Shown here: positions 9,067-18,746 of the stretch, piece after piece | Numbering within the stretch: the first letter of the stretch is position 1 | Layout of the letters: each line of letters starts with the position of its first letter | NCBI RefSeq assembly: GCF_003007685.1 | Contig: NZ_PXNN01000016.1 | Coordinates: 211,058 to 275,057 of the forward strand | Direction: 5' to 3' | Source of the DNA: Marinobacter halophilus | Lineage (GTDB): Bacteria > Pseudomonadota > Gammaproteobacteria > Pseudomonadales > Oleiphilaceae | DNA length: 64,000 nucleotides | Translations under genes and position numbers: made by a program | Notes under the pieces: model-generated | What the model was told of the DNA's origin: nothing | The model's database searches: none | What the model saw: only the letters and a program-made list of their open reading frames with translations

Positions 9067-11043
9067 TCAGTCGGTATCGTTTTTCATCTGGCTGGCCGCG
9101 GGTAGCAAAATCCGGAAGCTGGTGCCTTCCTGCCCCGTGTGGCAAGCGATGATGCCCTCCATGTCATCAATCAGTTGTTTCACAATGCTCAGGCCTAATC
9201 CGCTGTGGCCTTGTCCTTTTGAGCTGGCAACCGGCGCAAACAAGTTGCGCCGGACGGCTTCCGGAATGCCCGGGCCGTTGTCGGCTATCTGCAATTCGAT
9301 CCAGTTGCGCTGGTTCTGGTAAACGGGTGCGGCGGTGCGCAGGGTGATATCGCCTTGCTCGTGCCCAAGGCTTTCGACGGCATTCCGGATCAGGTTGATC
9401 ACGATCTGGCGCACCGCTGACAGGCTGCCTTTGACCCGGGCCTGCTCCGTGCACAGCTGCACATTGAGTGTCCGGTCTGGACGACTGAACAGGCTGTCCC
9501 GAAGAATGCGCACGAGGCTTTCCAGTTCGGCGTTGAGGTCGGTTGCGGTGGTATCGGGGCCGGGTGTGTCGCTATTGCTGATTTGCAGCAGCAAATAACC
9601 GGCGCGGTCCAGCTCTTCCTGAATGATGTCCAGATCACCTTGTACATCGCTATCTTCAAGCCGGCTACGCAGCTGGAAAATGTATTGTTTGACGATGGTC
9701 AGCGGGTTGCTGATTTCATGCACCTGGCGCCGCAGCCGATCATTGACGATCTGGGCATCGACATCTGCCGCGTCAGGCCATTGATCCTCGATCAGCAAGG
9801 CGAGCTGGCCGGCGAACAGTTGGGTCAGCGTCTTGGTGCTCTCGACAATCTCTGCATACAGGCCAAGGGCAAAAACGGCGACTGGGCTACCGTGAACAAC
9901 AATTGGCATCGCCAAAAACGACGGCGTCCTCAGGATCGACAGCAGTTGTTGGTCCAGCACACTTGGGGTTCGGTCACTCAGATGCAGAGGGGTGCCGGTG
10001 TAAAAGGCTTCGGTCAGAACGCTGCCGCCAGATACCGGCGCCAGTCGCAGGTCGGGCAGGTTGATGCAGGTGCCGGACAACAGTCTCAGCTCATCGTCAT
10101 CCGGCCCAAAGCATAACGTGGGCAAGCCGGTCAGTACCGTAAGGCTGCCCGCCGTGCTGGCAATCAGGTCGTTCGTGTTGACCGCGTCCGCCGTTCTCAG
10201 CTCAAGGGATTTGCTGGTCATGACCTGATGGATCAAAGACTGCCTCAGTTGTCGCGACCCTGCGCTGTTGTCGTAAGTGGTGTCCAGGGGGAGGCCGAAA
10301 GACGCAGCCATACTGGCAACCTCTTCGTTGATCTTGCTGCATATTTCTTGTGTCAGGTCGTCTTGCAACCCGAAAATGGTGCCTGCAGCAGCAATGCCCG
10401 CTGAATCTGACAAAGCCAGCCGGGTCGCCAGACTGATCAGTTTGACCAGATGCCCGGCATCCCGGAGTTGTGTCGGTGCGGCCTGCTGATAGCGCATGGC
10501 ATCTGCGGCCATGGCCCCGAGGCCCCAGCTGGTCACCAGCTCGGCTGCGATGTCATTTTGGTGATTGAGGATCTCCTGCCTTTTGCCCGGCGGTGTTTTG
10601 ATGGCAATCAGTTCGGCAATGTTATGGACCATGCCGAGCAGGAAGGCTTCTTCCGGATCCGGGTAGCGGGTCAGGGTGGCGAGGGTTTTGGCGGTCAGGG
10701 CGGTGATCAGGGAATGCCGCCAGAAGTCGCGCAGCTGCTGCCATTCGTCGCTGTCCAGTTCGAATAGAAGCTGGCGTAGTGCGGAAGTTAACAGCAGGGT
10801 CTGGAAACGGCGCGTGCCCAAGCGCATAAGTGCCTGTTCAGTCGAGCGAATCGGCGGGCTGCTTCGGTACAGGGCAGAATTGGATAGCGCCAACAGTCGG
10901 GTAATCAGGGCAGTGTCGGTTGCGACGATCTGGCTGATGGCGCGATAGTTTTCGCCAGCATGGCACGCCTCCAGCGCTCGCAGGGTAACTTCCGGCAGGC
11001 TGGGTAAGTGTAAATCCGTTGCAATGTCCGTCGCATTATTCAT
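9067..11043 (-). CDS. HDOD-GAF-histidine kinase hybrid
   Basis: 658 residues. The N-terminus is an HDOD domain (LPSLPEVTLRALEAC, then IVATDTALITRLLALSNSAL), the middle (about 300-440) resembles a GAF sensor, and the C-terminus is a histidine kinase: phospho-acceptor His in QVHEISNPLTIVKQYI, N-box NLIRNAVESLG, and ATP-lid blocks DNGPGIP and GHSGLGLSIVKQ. No membrane segment is seen, so it is probably a cytoplasmic sensor. I chose ATG 11043, which has AAGGCGAG six bases upstream; a GTG at 11064 would add seven residues. It is followed after 21 bases by the REC-PAS-GGDEF-EAL gene, forming a likely cognate pair. Confidence 0.9.
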   Translation of the reverse strand: MNNATDIATDLHLPSLPEVTLRALEACHAGENYRAISQIVATDTALITRLLALSNSALYRSSPPIRSTEQALMRLGTRRFQTLLLTSALRQLLFELDSDEWQQLRDFWRHSLITALTAKTLATLTRYPDPEEAFLLGMVHNIAELIAIKTPPGKRQEILNHQNDIAAELVTSWGLGAMAADAMRYQQAAPTQLRDAGHLVKLISLATRLALSDSAGIAAAGTIFGLQDDLTQEICSKINEEVASMAASFGLPLDTTYDNSAGSRQLRQSLIHQVMTSKSLELRTADAVNTNDLIASTAGSLTVLTGLPTLCFGPDDDELRLLSGTCINLPDLRLAPVSGGSVLTEAFYTGTPLHLSDRTPSVLDQQLLSILRTPSFLAMPIVVHGSPVAVFALGLYAEIVESTKTLTQLFAGQLALLIEDQWPDAADVDAQIVNDRLRRQVHEISNPLTIVKQYIFQLRSRLEDSDVQGDLDIIQEELDRAGYLLLQISNSDTPGPDTTATDLNAELESLVRILRDSLFSRPDRTLNVQLCTEQARVKGSLSAVRQIVINLIRNAVESLGHEQGDITLRTAAPVYQNQRNWIELQIADNGPGIPEAVRRNLFAPVASSKGQGHSGLGLSIVKQLIDDMEGIIACHTGQEGTSFRILLPAASQMKNDTD

Positions 11044-11314
11044 CGCTCGCCTTGTGTCCTTCACACCCCGTTCGTAGCGGTCGGGTATAAGGCTCCCTGA
11101 TTTGTAGTTAATTTTTATGACAGGGAGTTCATTCTTCTTCTAAGCCGGTGAGCTTAGACAATAAAACCTCACTATTAAATACTCATTGCTGTTTTTTTAA
11201 GCAAGGTATCCCGCAGTCTGTGATATGAGTAACCTTTTTACAGGTTAAAATGTCGCTTATAGTGACAAGTCCTGAGTTTAGTCTGTTTTCAAAGTATCGC
11301 TACAGGGAACGCAA

Positions 11315-12598
11315 ATGTTGCGCCAACCAAGGACCATCGCAATCACCGGCGGTAAAGGTGGGGTAGGAAAAACCACCGTTGCGCTGAATCTTGCACTTGT
11401 GCTGGCCAAGAGTGGCTATCAGGTGTTGTTGCTGGATGCAGACACAGATCTGGCCAATGTCAGCCTGCTGGTGGGGTTGTATCCGGAGCGCACGCTGGCC
11501 GATGTGGTTGCCAGCCGATGCACGATGGACGAGGCAATCCTGCATAGTTATTCAGGGCTGCATATTGTGCCGGGGGCCTCTGGCGTGCAGGAATGCATGG
11601 AGATGTCGAACGGCGACAGCCTGGTGCTTTTGCGAGGCTTGCATGAGCTGGAGCACCGTTACGATTATGTGATCGTGGACACCGCCGCTGGTCTGCAGGC
11701 GGTTGGCTTGCACATGATAGCGGCTGCGGAACTGGCCTGCCTGGTGGTCTCTCCTGATCCTGCCTCACTCACCGACGCGTTTTCGCTGCTGAAAGTGATG
11801 AAGCGTCGAGGCTATCGCCGGACACCATCGGTGATCGTCAATATGGCTCAGGGCGCGAGCCAGGCCAGATCGGTGTATCAGCGCCTCAACGGCGCCTGTC
11901 AGCGACACCTGCAATGGTCACTGCATTACCTGGGGGCGCTCTGGCGAGACGAGACGCTCCGGCAGTCCGTTCTCAACCAGAGCCCGGTCACGTTGTTGCC
12001 AGCGTCGGATCCGTCATGCCGGCAATTCCATTCGCTGGCAGAGATGCTCAATGTGCATCTGGCCGGGCTGCCGCGCCGGAAAGCCGGTATTGCGGCCTAT
12101 TGGCATCAGGTTGCGCGCCGGCAAGCCGACAAAGTAGGTGTACCCCCATCGCCGGCCGTTGAAAGCGGCTCGCCTATACAACAATGCCTGGATCTGGTTG
12201 GACGGCTGGGTGCCATACTGGAGGCCTCGCCAGATAATGGCATGCTTCGATATGAAGCGTTCACGCGCCTGTTTGCCCTTTTGGGGCGCAAGCCTGATGC
12301 CGACACTGTTGAGATAGTGCAAACCGGCCTGGCCTCAATGGCCTGGGAAAATCTGGTGGTGGACGACCGCGAAAAACTGGCCCGTCATCTTGGCCAGCTG
12401 GCCCGCGAACTGGCTTCGCCTGAGGCTGTTGAAGCCTCCGCTACCCGCTTTCGGTCGGTCAACGAGCCGCTTTATGATCGGGTCAGTTTCGGTGAGCAGG
12501 ATCAACTGGTTCGCGCGCTGCGGGAAAAACCGGCGGATGTGTCGCTGAATGATTTGCTGCGCTCTCTGGCCGGTAATGACCGCGACAGGTCCTGGTAA
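11315..12598 (+). CDS. MinD/FlhG-like P-loop ATPase with C-terminal extension
   Basis: 427-residue SIMIBI-class ATPase. The deviant Walker [11 protein letters not shown] sits at residues 11-20 after ITIA, followed by [16 protein letters not shown] and VIVDTAAGL, the pattern of MinD/FlhG/ParA proteins. The ATPase part covers about 260 residues; the remaining 165 have no motif I recognise and may bind a partner. FlhG (flagellar number control) is the closest named relative by motif, but no flagellar gene is nearby, so I call it an orphan MinD-like protein. It is divergent from the HDOD-kinase pair across 270 bases, which suggests a functional link with that signalling unit. Confidence 0.85.
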   Translation: MLRQPRTIAITGGKGGVGKTTVALNLALVLAKSGYQVLLLDADTDLANVSLLVGLYPERTLADVVASRCTMDEAILHSYSGLHIVPGASGVQECMEMSNGDSLVLLRGLHELEHRYDYVIVDTAAGLQAVGLHMIAAAELACLVVSPDPASLTDAFSLLKVMKRRGYRRTPSVIVNMAQGASQARSVYQRLNGACQRHLQWSLHYLGALWRDETLRQSVLNQSPVTLLPASDPSCRQFHSLAEMLNVHLAGLPRRKAGIAAYWHQVARRQADKVGVPPSPAVESGSPIQQCLDLVGRLGAILEASPDNGMLRYEAFTRLFALLGRKPDADTVEIVQTGLASMAWENLVVDDREKLARHLGQLARELASPEAVEASATRFRSVNEPLYDRVSFGEQDQLVRALREKPADVSLNDLLRSLAGNDRDRSW

Positions 12599-12860
12599 GA
12601 CCTCGTGCGACATGCCTCCCTAAGAGTCATTTTATTGTAAGGTTTTGTGTCGTAATTTTGCAATCTGTCACCGCCCTGTCACCTTTTCTGTGCAAAAATT
12701 AAGCGTAATTTTAATTCGTGGCCTGCATTATGCAGTCGAATCTGACAAGTGGTATGCAATACGGATGCTCAGATAACGGGGCAAAGGAACGGGTCCCGCC
12801 CACGACATTTTTGCCGGCTCTGTTTGCCGGCGACAGAGAAAACAGAGATGGAGTTCTACC

Positions 12861-14399
12861 ATGGCAATGCAGCAGGTGAAGCAACATGAATCTTCCTCGA
12901 AAGTGCTCGGTCAGCTTCGGGGCAAGCGGGTACTGATTACCGGTACCACCGGCTTTCTGGGTAAGGTTGTTCTGGAAAAGTTGATCAGAACCGTGCCTGA
13001 TATCGGAGGCATCTATCTGCTGATCAGGGGTAATAAGCGACACCCGGACGCTCGCGGCCGCTTTCTCAACGAAATCGCAACCTCCTCCGTTTTTGATCGG
13101 CTGAGAGAAACCGACCCGGAAGGATTTGAAACCTTTATCGAGCACCGGGTTCATTGCATTACCGGTGAAGTCACCGAGCCCCGTTTTGGCATGACCGAAG
13201 ACGCCTGCGCCAGGTTGGCGAGTGAGCTGGACGCGGTGATTAACTCGGCTGCCAGTGTCAACTTCCGGGAAGAGCTGGATAAAGCTCTGACCATCAATAC
13301 CCTGTGTCTTGAAAATATCGCGGGGCTGGCCGGTCTGAACTCTCGGCTGGCGGTGCTTCAGGTGTCCACCTGTTACGTCAATGGTATGAATTCTGGCCAG
13401 GTTTCCGAGTCTGTGATCAAGCCGGCCGGGCAGGCGATTCCCCGTTCCAGTAAAGGTTATTACGAGATCGAAGAGCTGGTGCGTTTGCTGCAGGATAAGA
13501 TTGCTGATGTCCGTGCCCGATATTCTGGCAAGACTCTGGAAAAGAAACTGATTGATCTGGGAATTCAGGAAGCCAACCGCTACGGTTGGAGTGACACCTA
13601 TACCTTTACCAAATGGTTAGGTGAGCAGTTGTTAATGAAGGCGCTGAATGGCCGTAGCCTGACCATCGTGCGACCCTCCATCATTGAAAGTGCGCTGGAA
13701 GAGCCGGCACCTGGCTGGATTGAGGGAGTCAAAGTGGCCGATGCCATTATCCTGGCGTACGCCCGGGAAAAAGTGTCCCTGTTCCCGGGCAAGCGGTCCG
13801 GCATCATTGATGTGATCCCGGTCGATCTGGTGGCCAATGCGATCATTCTTTCCTTGGCGGAGGCGCTCGGGGAGCCTGGGCGCAGACGAATCTATCAGTG
13901 CTGCAGTGGCGGCTCGAATCCGGTGTCTCTGGGGCAGTTCATTGATCACTTGATGGCCGAAGCCAAAGCTAATTATGCAGCCTATGATCACCTGTTTTAC
14001 CGGCAGCCCAGCAAACCGTTTGTGGCAGTGAATCGGGCGCTGTTTGATCTTGTGGTCAGTGGTGTCCGCCTGCCGTTGAGTGTCACTGACAAGGTGCTGA
14101 AGCTGCTGGGCCACTCCCGGGATCTGAAGGTATTGAAAAACCTGGATACTACGCAATCGCTGGCAACTATTTTCGGCTTTTATACCGCCCCGGATTACAT
14201 CTTCTGCAACGATGAGTTGCAGGCGCTGTCTGCTCGCATGGGAACGGTCGATAAAGTGCTGTTCCCGGTGGACGCGCGCCAGATCGACTGGGAGGTGTAT
14301 CTCCGTAAAATCCACCTGGCAGGTCTGAACCGTTACGCGCTCAAAGAGCGTAAGGTTTTCAGCCTGAGGGCCTCCAGGTCGCGTCAAAAAGCAGCCTGA
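12861..14399 (+). CDS. fatty acyl-CoA reductase (alcohol-forming), wax-ester type
   Basis: 512-residue NADPH-dependent reductase that converts fatty acyl-CoA to fatty alcohol, the alcohol donor for wax esters in Marinobacter. The Rossmann loop ITGTTGFLGKVVLEKL is near residue 28, the SDR catalytic pair is Y247 and K251 (YTFTK), and a C-terminal sterile-type domain follows. Length and sequence character match the shorter (about 513-residue) of the two characterised Marinobacter enzymes rather than the roughly 660-residue form that has an added C-terminal domain. A single-gene unit: 262 bases of upstream DNA, and a terminator 14 bases after the stop. Confidence 0.92.
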   Translation: MAMQQVKQHESSSKVLGQLRGKRVLITGTTGFLGKVVLEKLIRTVPDIGGIYLLIRGNKRHPDARGRFLNEIATSSVFDRLRETDPEGFETFIEHRVHCITGEVTEPRFGMTEDACARLASELDAVINSAASVNFREELDKALTINTLCLENIAGLAGLNSRLAVLQVSTCYVNGMNSGQVSESVIKPAGQAIPRSSKGYYEIEELVRLLQDKIADVRARYSGKTLEKKLIDLGIQEANRYGWSDTYTFTKWLGEQLLMKALNGRSLTIVRPSIIESALEEPAPGWIEGVKVADAIILAYAREKVSLFPGKRSGIIDVIPVDLVANAIILSLAEALGEPGRRRIYQCCSGGSNPVSLGQFIDHLMAEAKANYAAYDHLFYRQPSKPFVAVNRALFDLVVSGVRLPLSVTDKVLKLLGHSRDLKVLKNLDTTQSLATIFGFYTAPDYIFCNDELQALSARMGTVDKVLFPVDARQIDWEVYLRKIHLAGLNRYALKERKVFSLRASRSRQKAA

Positions 14400-14412
14400 A
14401 CCAGTGCTTTGG

Positions 14413-14443
14413 GCCGGCCCGATCACTCCCTGGGCCGGCTTTT
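14413..14443 (+). terminator. rho-independent terminator after the acyl-CoA reductase
   Basis: Stem gccggccc (14413-14420) pairs with gggccggc (14432-14439) around an 11-base loop, followed by TTTT. It lies 14 bases beyond the reductase stop and fits termination of that single-gene transcript. Confidence 0.85.
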
Positions 14444-14704
14444 ATCCCTCCCTGCTTTGCCATTCCATAAAGAGCAACTATTCTTGCTAAAGTCGCTGTC
14501 AAAGCCGCTTTACCCTGCCTTGATCACGGCATTTCAGTGCAGGCTGGCCTGAAAATGGCGGTAGATTAGTACGTTAGTCTAATTCATTGTGCGGTGGCAC
14601 ACATGTTGAACTACAGACATCTGTCTTATGGGCTGACCAGGCCCGACCACCCTGAATTTACAAAAACCGACAATGACAACAGACTCTATTAAAGGGGGAG
14701 CACA

Positions 14705-16654
14705 ATGACTGATACACAGGTATATCCGGTGAGTCCTGACGTGGCTGACCACGCTCTGGTTTCGCGTGAGCAATACGAAGAAATGTATCGCCAATCGGTG
14801 GAAGATCCCGATACCTTCTGGTGCGAACACGGTAAGCGCCTCGAATGGATCAAGCCATTCAGCAAGGTAAAAAACTCGACCTACGATTACAACAATCTGT
14901 CCATCAAATGGTTTGAAGACGGCGTTCTGAACGCCTCGGCCAACTGCCTGGACCGTCACCTTGAAACCCGTGGCGACCAGACCGCGATCATCTTTGAAGG
15001 TGACGATCCTTCTGTTTCCCATAACGTCACCTACCGCGAGCTGTACGAGCAGACCTGTAAGTTTGCCAACGTGCTCAAAGCCCAAGGCGTGAAGAAAGGC
15101 GATGTTGTAACCATCTACATGCCGATGATCGTCGAAACCGCCGTGGCCATGCTGGCGTGCGCCCGCATCGGCGCGATCCACTCGGTGGTTTTTGGTGGCT
15201 TCTCCCCGGAAGCGCTGGCCGCCCGGGTAGTGAATGGCAAGTCCCGCTATATCATTACCGCCGATGAAGGTTTGCGTGGTGGCCGTGCGATTCCGCTCAA
15301 GAAGAACGTGGATAGCGCGCTCAAGCACGAAGACGATGCCAACGTCGACAAGGTGATTGTGGTCTCGCATACCGGCAATAAACAAGTGCCCTGGACCGAA
15401 GGTCGCGACGTCAGCTACACCGAGCTGATGAAAGACGCCTCTGCCGAGTGCGCGCCAGAGCCGATGAATGCGGAAGACCCGCTGTTCATGCTGTACACCT
15501 CCGGCTCTACCGGCGCTCCGAAGGGCGTTTTGCACACCACGGGCGGGTACATGGTGTATGCTTCCATGACTCATCAGTACGTGTTCGACTACCACGATGG
15601 TGATGTCTACTGGTGCACCGCGGACTTTGGTTGGGTAACCGGTCACAGCTATATCCTGTACGGCCCGCTGGCCAACGGCGCCATCACCCTGCTGTTCGAA
15701 GGTGTGCCGAACTACCCGGACAGCTCCCGCATGGGTCAGGTGGTTGACAAGCACAGGGTCAACATCCTTTACACCGCGCCAACGGCTATCCGTGCCCTGA
15801 TGGCTCAGGGTGAGTCCTGCATGGACGGCACCAACCGCAAGAGCCTGAGAATTCTGGGCTCCGTAGGCGAGCCGATCAACCCGGAAGCCTGGGAGTGGTA
15901 CCATCGTGTTATCGGTAACAGTAAATGCCCGATCGTGGACACCTGGTGGCAGACTGAGACCGGTGGCATCCTGATTTCGCCGTTGCCTGGCGCCGTCGAT
16001 CTCAAACCGGGGTCCGCCACTCTGCCGTTCTTCGGGGTGCAGCCGGCGCTGGTCGACAACGAAGGCAACCTGCTGGAGGGCAAGGCCGAGGGTAACCTGG
16101 TCATCCTGGACAGCTGGCCCGGCCAAATGCGCACCATTTATGGTGATCATGAGCGCTTTATCCAGACCTACTTCAGCACCTACAAGGGCATGTACTTTAC
16201 CGGTGACGGCGCTCGTCGTGACGAAGATGGCTATTACTGGATTACCGGTCGTGTCGACGATGTTCTGAACGTCTCCGGCCACCGTCTGGGTACGGCTGAG
16301 GTGGAAAGCGCGCTGGTGTCCCACGACAAGGTGGCGGAAGCGGCCGTGGTGGGTTACCCGCATGAGATCAAAGGGCAGGGTATTTATGTCTACGTGACCC
16401 TGGTGCAAGGTGAAGAGCCCAGCGACGAGCTGAAGAAAGAGCTGGTGCAGTGGGTACGCAAGGAAATTGGTCCGATTGCCTCTCCGGATGTGATCCAATG
16501 GGCGCCTGGGCTGCCGAAAACGCGTTCGGGCAAGATTATGCGCCGGATTTTGCGTAAGATTGCCGCTAATGAGCACGATCAGCTTGGAGACACATCCACC
16601 TTGGCTGATCCGGGCGTAGTGGATGACCTGATCGACAGCCGCGAGTTCAAGTAA
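14705..16654 (+). CDS. acs: acetyl-CoA synthetase (AMP-forming)
   Basis: 649-residue cytoplasmic enzyme that activates acetate with ATP and CoA. The adenylation P-loop [14 protein letters not shown] is near residue 264, WWQTETGG is in the A5 region, and the conserved lysine that is acetylated in this family is in [13 protein letters not shown] close to residue 609. The ATG follows AAAGGGGGAGC. It is followed after 42 bases by a LuxR-type response regulator; in Pseudomonas and Vibrio, acs is controlled by a regulator of that type (CrbR), so the neighbour is a likely regulator. Confidence 0.97.
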   Translation: MTDTQVYPVSPDVADHALVSREQYEEMYRQSVEDPDTFWCEHGKRLEWIKPFSKVKNSTYDYNNLSIKWFEDGVLNASANCLDRHLETRGDQTAIIFEGDDPSVSHNVTYRELYEQTCKFANVLKAQGVKKGDVVTIYMPMIVETAVAMLACARIGAIHSVVFGGFSPEALAARVVNGKSRYIITADEGLRGGRAIPLKKNVDSALKHEDDANVDKVIVVSHTGNKQVPWTEGRDVSYTELMKDASAECAPEPMNAEDPLFMLYTSGSTGAPKGVLHTTGGYMVYASMTHQYVFDYHDGDVYWCTADFGWVTGHSYILYGPLANGAITLLFEGVPNYPDSSRMGQVVDKHRVNILYTAPTAIRALMAQGESCMDGTNRKSLRILGSVGEPINPEAWEWYHRVIGNSKCPIVDTWWQTETGGILISPLPGAVDLKPGSATLPFFGVQPALVDNEGNLLEGKAEGNLVILDSWPGQMRTIYGDHERFIQTYFSTYKGMYFTGDGARRDEDGYYWITGRVDDVLNVSGHRLGTAEVESALVSHDKVAEAAVVGYPHEIKGQGIYVYVTLVQGEEPSDELKKELVQWVRKEIGPIASPDVIQWAPGLPKTRSGKIMRRILRKIAANEHDQLGDTSTLADPGVVDDLIDSREFK

Positions 16655-16696
16655 CTGCGGCCGTTGACAGTCCTTAACCTGTGAGGAATCTGTTGA

Positions 16697-17362
16697 ATGA
16701 CACAAACAATTATCGTCGCTGATGATCACCCGCTGTTTCGGGCAGCATTGAAACAGGCGGTCAATCAGGCGGTGCCGGATGCCAAGACGGTTGAAGTTGA
16801 CAGCATCAAGGCCCTGCAGGCGGCGGTAGAAGCCAACCCGGACGCTGACCTGATCCTGCTGGATCTGAACATGCCGGGTGCCCACGGTTATTCCGGACTG
16901 GTGTTTATGCGTGGCCAGTACCCGGGCTTGCCGGTGGTGGTTGTGTCTGGCTCTGAGGATATGCCGGTGATGCGTCGTTCGATCGACTATGGCGCGTCTG
17001 GCTTTATCCCCAAATCGGCACCTTTGCCGACCATTACCGAGGCCATTCAGGCGGTACTGGAAGGCGATGTGTGGCTGCCGGCAGGCGTCGCTGACAAGAT
17101 CGAGCGGATGCAGTCCGAGCCTACGGATTTCTCGGAGCGCTTGGCGTCACTGACGCCGCAGCAATTCCGGGTGCTGGGTATGTTGGCCGAGGGTCTTCTG
17201 AACAAGCAGATCGCTTACGATCTGGATGTGTCGGAGGCAACCATCAAGGCCCACATCACGGCGGTGTTCCGCAAGCTCGGGGTTCGTAACCGGACGCAGG
17301 CGGTGATTGCCATTCAGCAGATGGAGTTGGACCCTTCGGAGCAGTCGTTGTCCGGGGGCTGA
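16697..17362 (+). CDS. LuxR-type response regulator, probable acetate-use regulator
   Basis: 221 residues: receiver domain (IIVADDHPLFRAAL, phospho-acceptor in LILLDLNMPGAHG near residue 55, Lys in GFIPKSAP) and a LuxR helix-turn-helix (LTPQQFRVLGMLAEGLLNKQ, then VSEATIKAHITAVFRKLGV). All receiver residues needed for phosphorylation are present. Position 42 bases after acs and the NarL/FixJ layout resemble CrbR/ErdR-class regulators of acetate and alcohol metabolism; that role is inferred. No histidine kinase lies beside it. A strong terminator follows 30 bases after the stop. Confidence 0.92.
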   Translation: MTQTIIVADDHPLFRAALKQAVNQAVPDAKTVEVDSIKALQAAVEANPDADLILLDLNMPGAHGYSGLVFMRGQYPGLPVVVVSGSEDMPVMRRSIDYGASGFIPKSAPLPTITEAIQAVLEGDVWLPAGVADKIERMQSEPTDFSERLASLTPQQFRVLGMLAEGLLNKQIAYDLDVSEATIKAHITAVFRKLGVRNRTQAVIAIQQMELDPSEQSLSGG

Positions 17363-17392
17363 TGGTCTGCTTTTACAGGTTGTATCAAAAAT

Positions 17393-17419
17393 GGGAGCCC
17401 AAGGGCTCCCGTTTTTTTT
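17393..17419 (+). terminator. rho-independent terminator after acs-regulator unit
   Basis: Perfect 8-bp stem gggagccc / gggctccc with a two-base AA spacer, followed by G and eight T residues. It ends the acs plus response-regulator transcript. Confidence 0.93.
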
Positions 17420-17431
17420 GTTTGGGCGCAA

Positions 17432-17622
17432 GGTGGGAGTCGGGACGGACTTCTGAAACACGCTGTGAATACATCCCTGTACGCTCCGCTCCGCCCCTCA
17501 GTGCTTATTGCTCCTGCGTCGCACTGAGGGTCCTGGGCTGGCCATCCATGGCCAGCCCGTGAAGCGCTTCGCGCTTCACCCATGGCTCCGCAGGGTTTCA
17601 GAAGTCCGTCCCGACTCCCACC
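17432..17622. repeat. large palindromic element, copy 1 (28-bp arms, long interior)
   Basis: A perfect 28-bp inverted repeat (17432-17459 with 17595-17622) encloses 135 bases. The interior shares acatccctgt, the ctccgc stretch, ccatccatggc and catggctccgcag with copies 2-4, but is longer and carries three extra perfect hairpins: 17495-17504 with 17521-17530 (10 bp), 17535-17543 with 17550-17558 (9 bp), 17559-17567 with 17571-17579 (9 bp). The arm end next to the interior is TTCTGAAA, as in copy 2. It lies in the 428-base gap between the acs regulator and the broken desaturase; the rest of that gap holds a terminator and presumably a promoter. Confidence 0.85.
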
Positions 17623-17790
17623 CCAAACTCTGAGTGGTTTTCGGCGAACATATGTATATAGGTTGGTTATATTCCTTCATTTTTTAACTGCACGGCCATT
17701 GTCTACTTGCATTTGTTGTTGTAGGTTCAGCGCACACTTGTACGCCGTAAAATTAATTTCTATGACAACGCAACCAACCAAAGGTGAAAA

Positions 17791-18686
17791 ATGAACGCAG
17801 CAGTGAAACCGGAGTCGGCGGAGGCCGTCGTGTTTGGTAAGCCGGATGAGCGGGAGCTCCGCGACCGGATGAAGAAGGAACTTCCCACTGATACGTTCAA
17901 GACACAGACCTGGCGGGTGATCTGGTTTTTGCCGTTGCAGGCGATGATCTGGGGTGGGCTGGCGGCCATTCTGATGGCGGGGCTGCCGTGGTACGCCAAT
18001 CTGGGGCTGGGTTTGGTGGTGGGCCACACTATTGGCTGCCAGGCGTTGCTGGCCCACGAGGTGCTGCACGGGGCGCTGGGCATGAGCCGGCGCTGGCAGA
18101 ATGTGTTTGGCTGGCTGGGGTTTGGTCCGTTGCTGGTGCCACCGGAGTTCTGGCGCAAGTGGCATAACGTGGTGCACCACGGTAACACCAACGCCGGTGA
18201 CACTGACCCAGACAGCTTTGGCACATTACGCCATTACGAAAAAGACCCGAAGCAGAAGCAATTCACCAAACTGGCCCCGGGGTCCGGTACCTGGTACAGC
18301 TATCTGTTCCTGACCTATTCGTTCAGCTTCCACGCCCAGCTGGTGTTGTGGCTGCAAGCCAAGCGCCGACCAACAATCCGTTGGATAACTCCGTGAGCCT
18401 GCGCAGTCATCCGGTTCTGGATCGTCTGCACTTCCGCTTCAGCCATCACATCGAGCACCACTTCTTCCCGAAGATGTCTCATAGCATGGCGCCGAGGGTT
18501 CGGCAGTGGCTGGAGCAAAACGAGCCAGACCGTTACATGGCCATGCCCCACAGCAAGGCCCTGAAGATGCTCTACACCACGCCACGGGTATACAAGTCGT
18601 CCACCGAACTGGTAGACCCAAATGACGAAACCCGGGTGTTCGATTTATTGCCGCTGCAGCGGCAGTTTTCAGCAGCTACCCGTTAG
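17791..18686 (+). pseudogene. fatty acid desaturase broken by internal deletion and frameshift
   Basis: The first reading frame (17791-18396, 201 residues) encodes the N-terminal part of a membrane fatty acid desaturase, with histidine box 1 in AHEVLHG and box 2 in WHNVVHHGNTN. A second frame (about 18348-18686, ending at the stop after FSAATR) encodes the C-terminal part with box 3, FRFSHHIEHHFFPKMSH. The frames join near 18370: LWLQAKRRP runs straight into NPLDNSVSLR. Intact relatives have roughly 80 more residues there (transmembrane segments), so sequence has been lost and the frame shifted. All three iron-binding boxes survive as DNA, but no single frame carries them. It follows repeat copy 1. 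Confidence 0.85.
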
Positions 18687-18746
18687 CCGCTCCGGACTCA
18701 GGCCAGAAGAAAGAAGCCCAAGCACCAGAGCGGCGAATTCTAAAAC

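Noticed and set aside
14579..16885. Very long open frame on the minus strand opposite acs
   Set aside because: It mirrors the codon structure of acs, lacks any recognisable motif or start site, and acs is certain.
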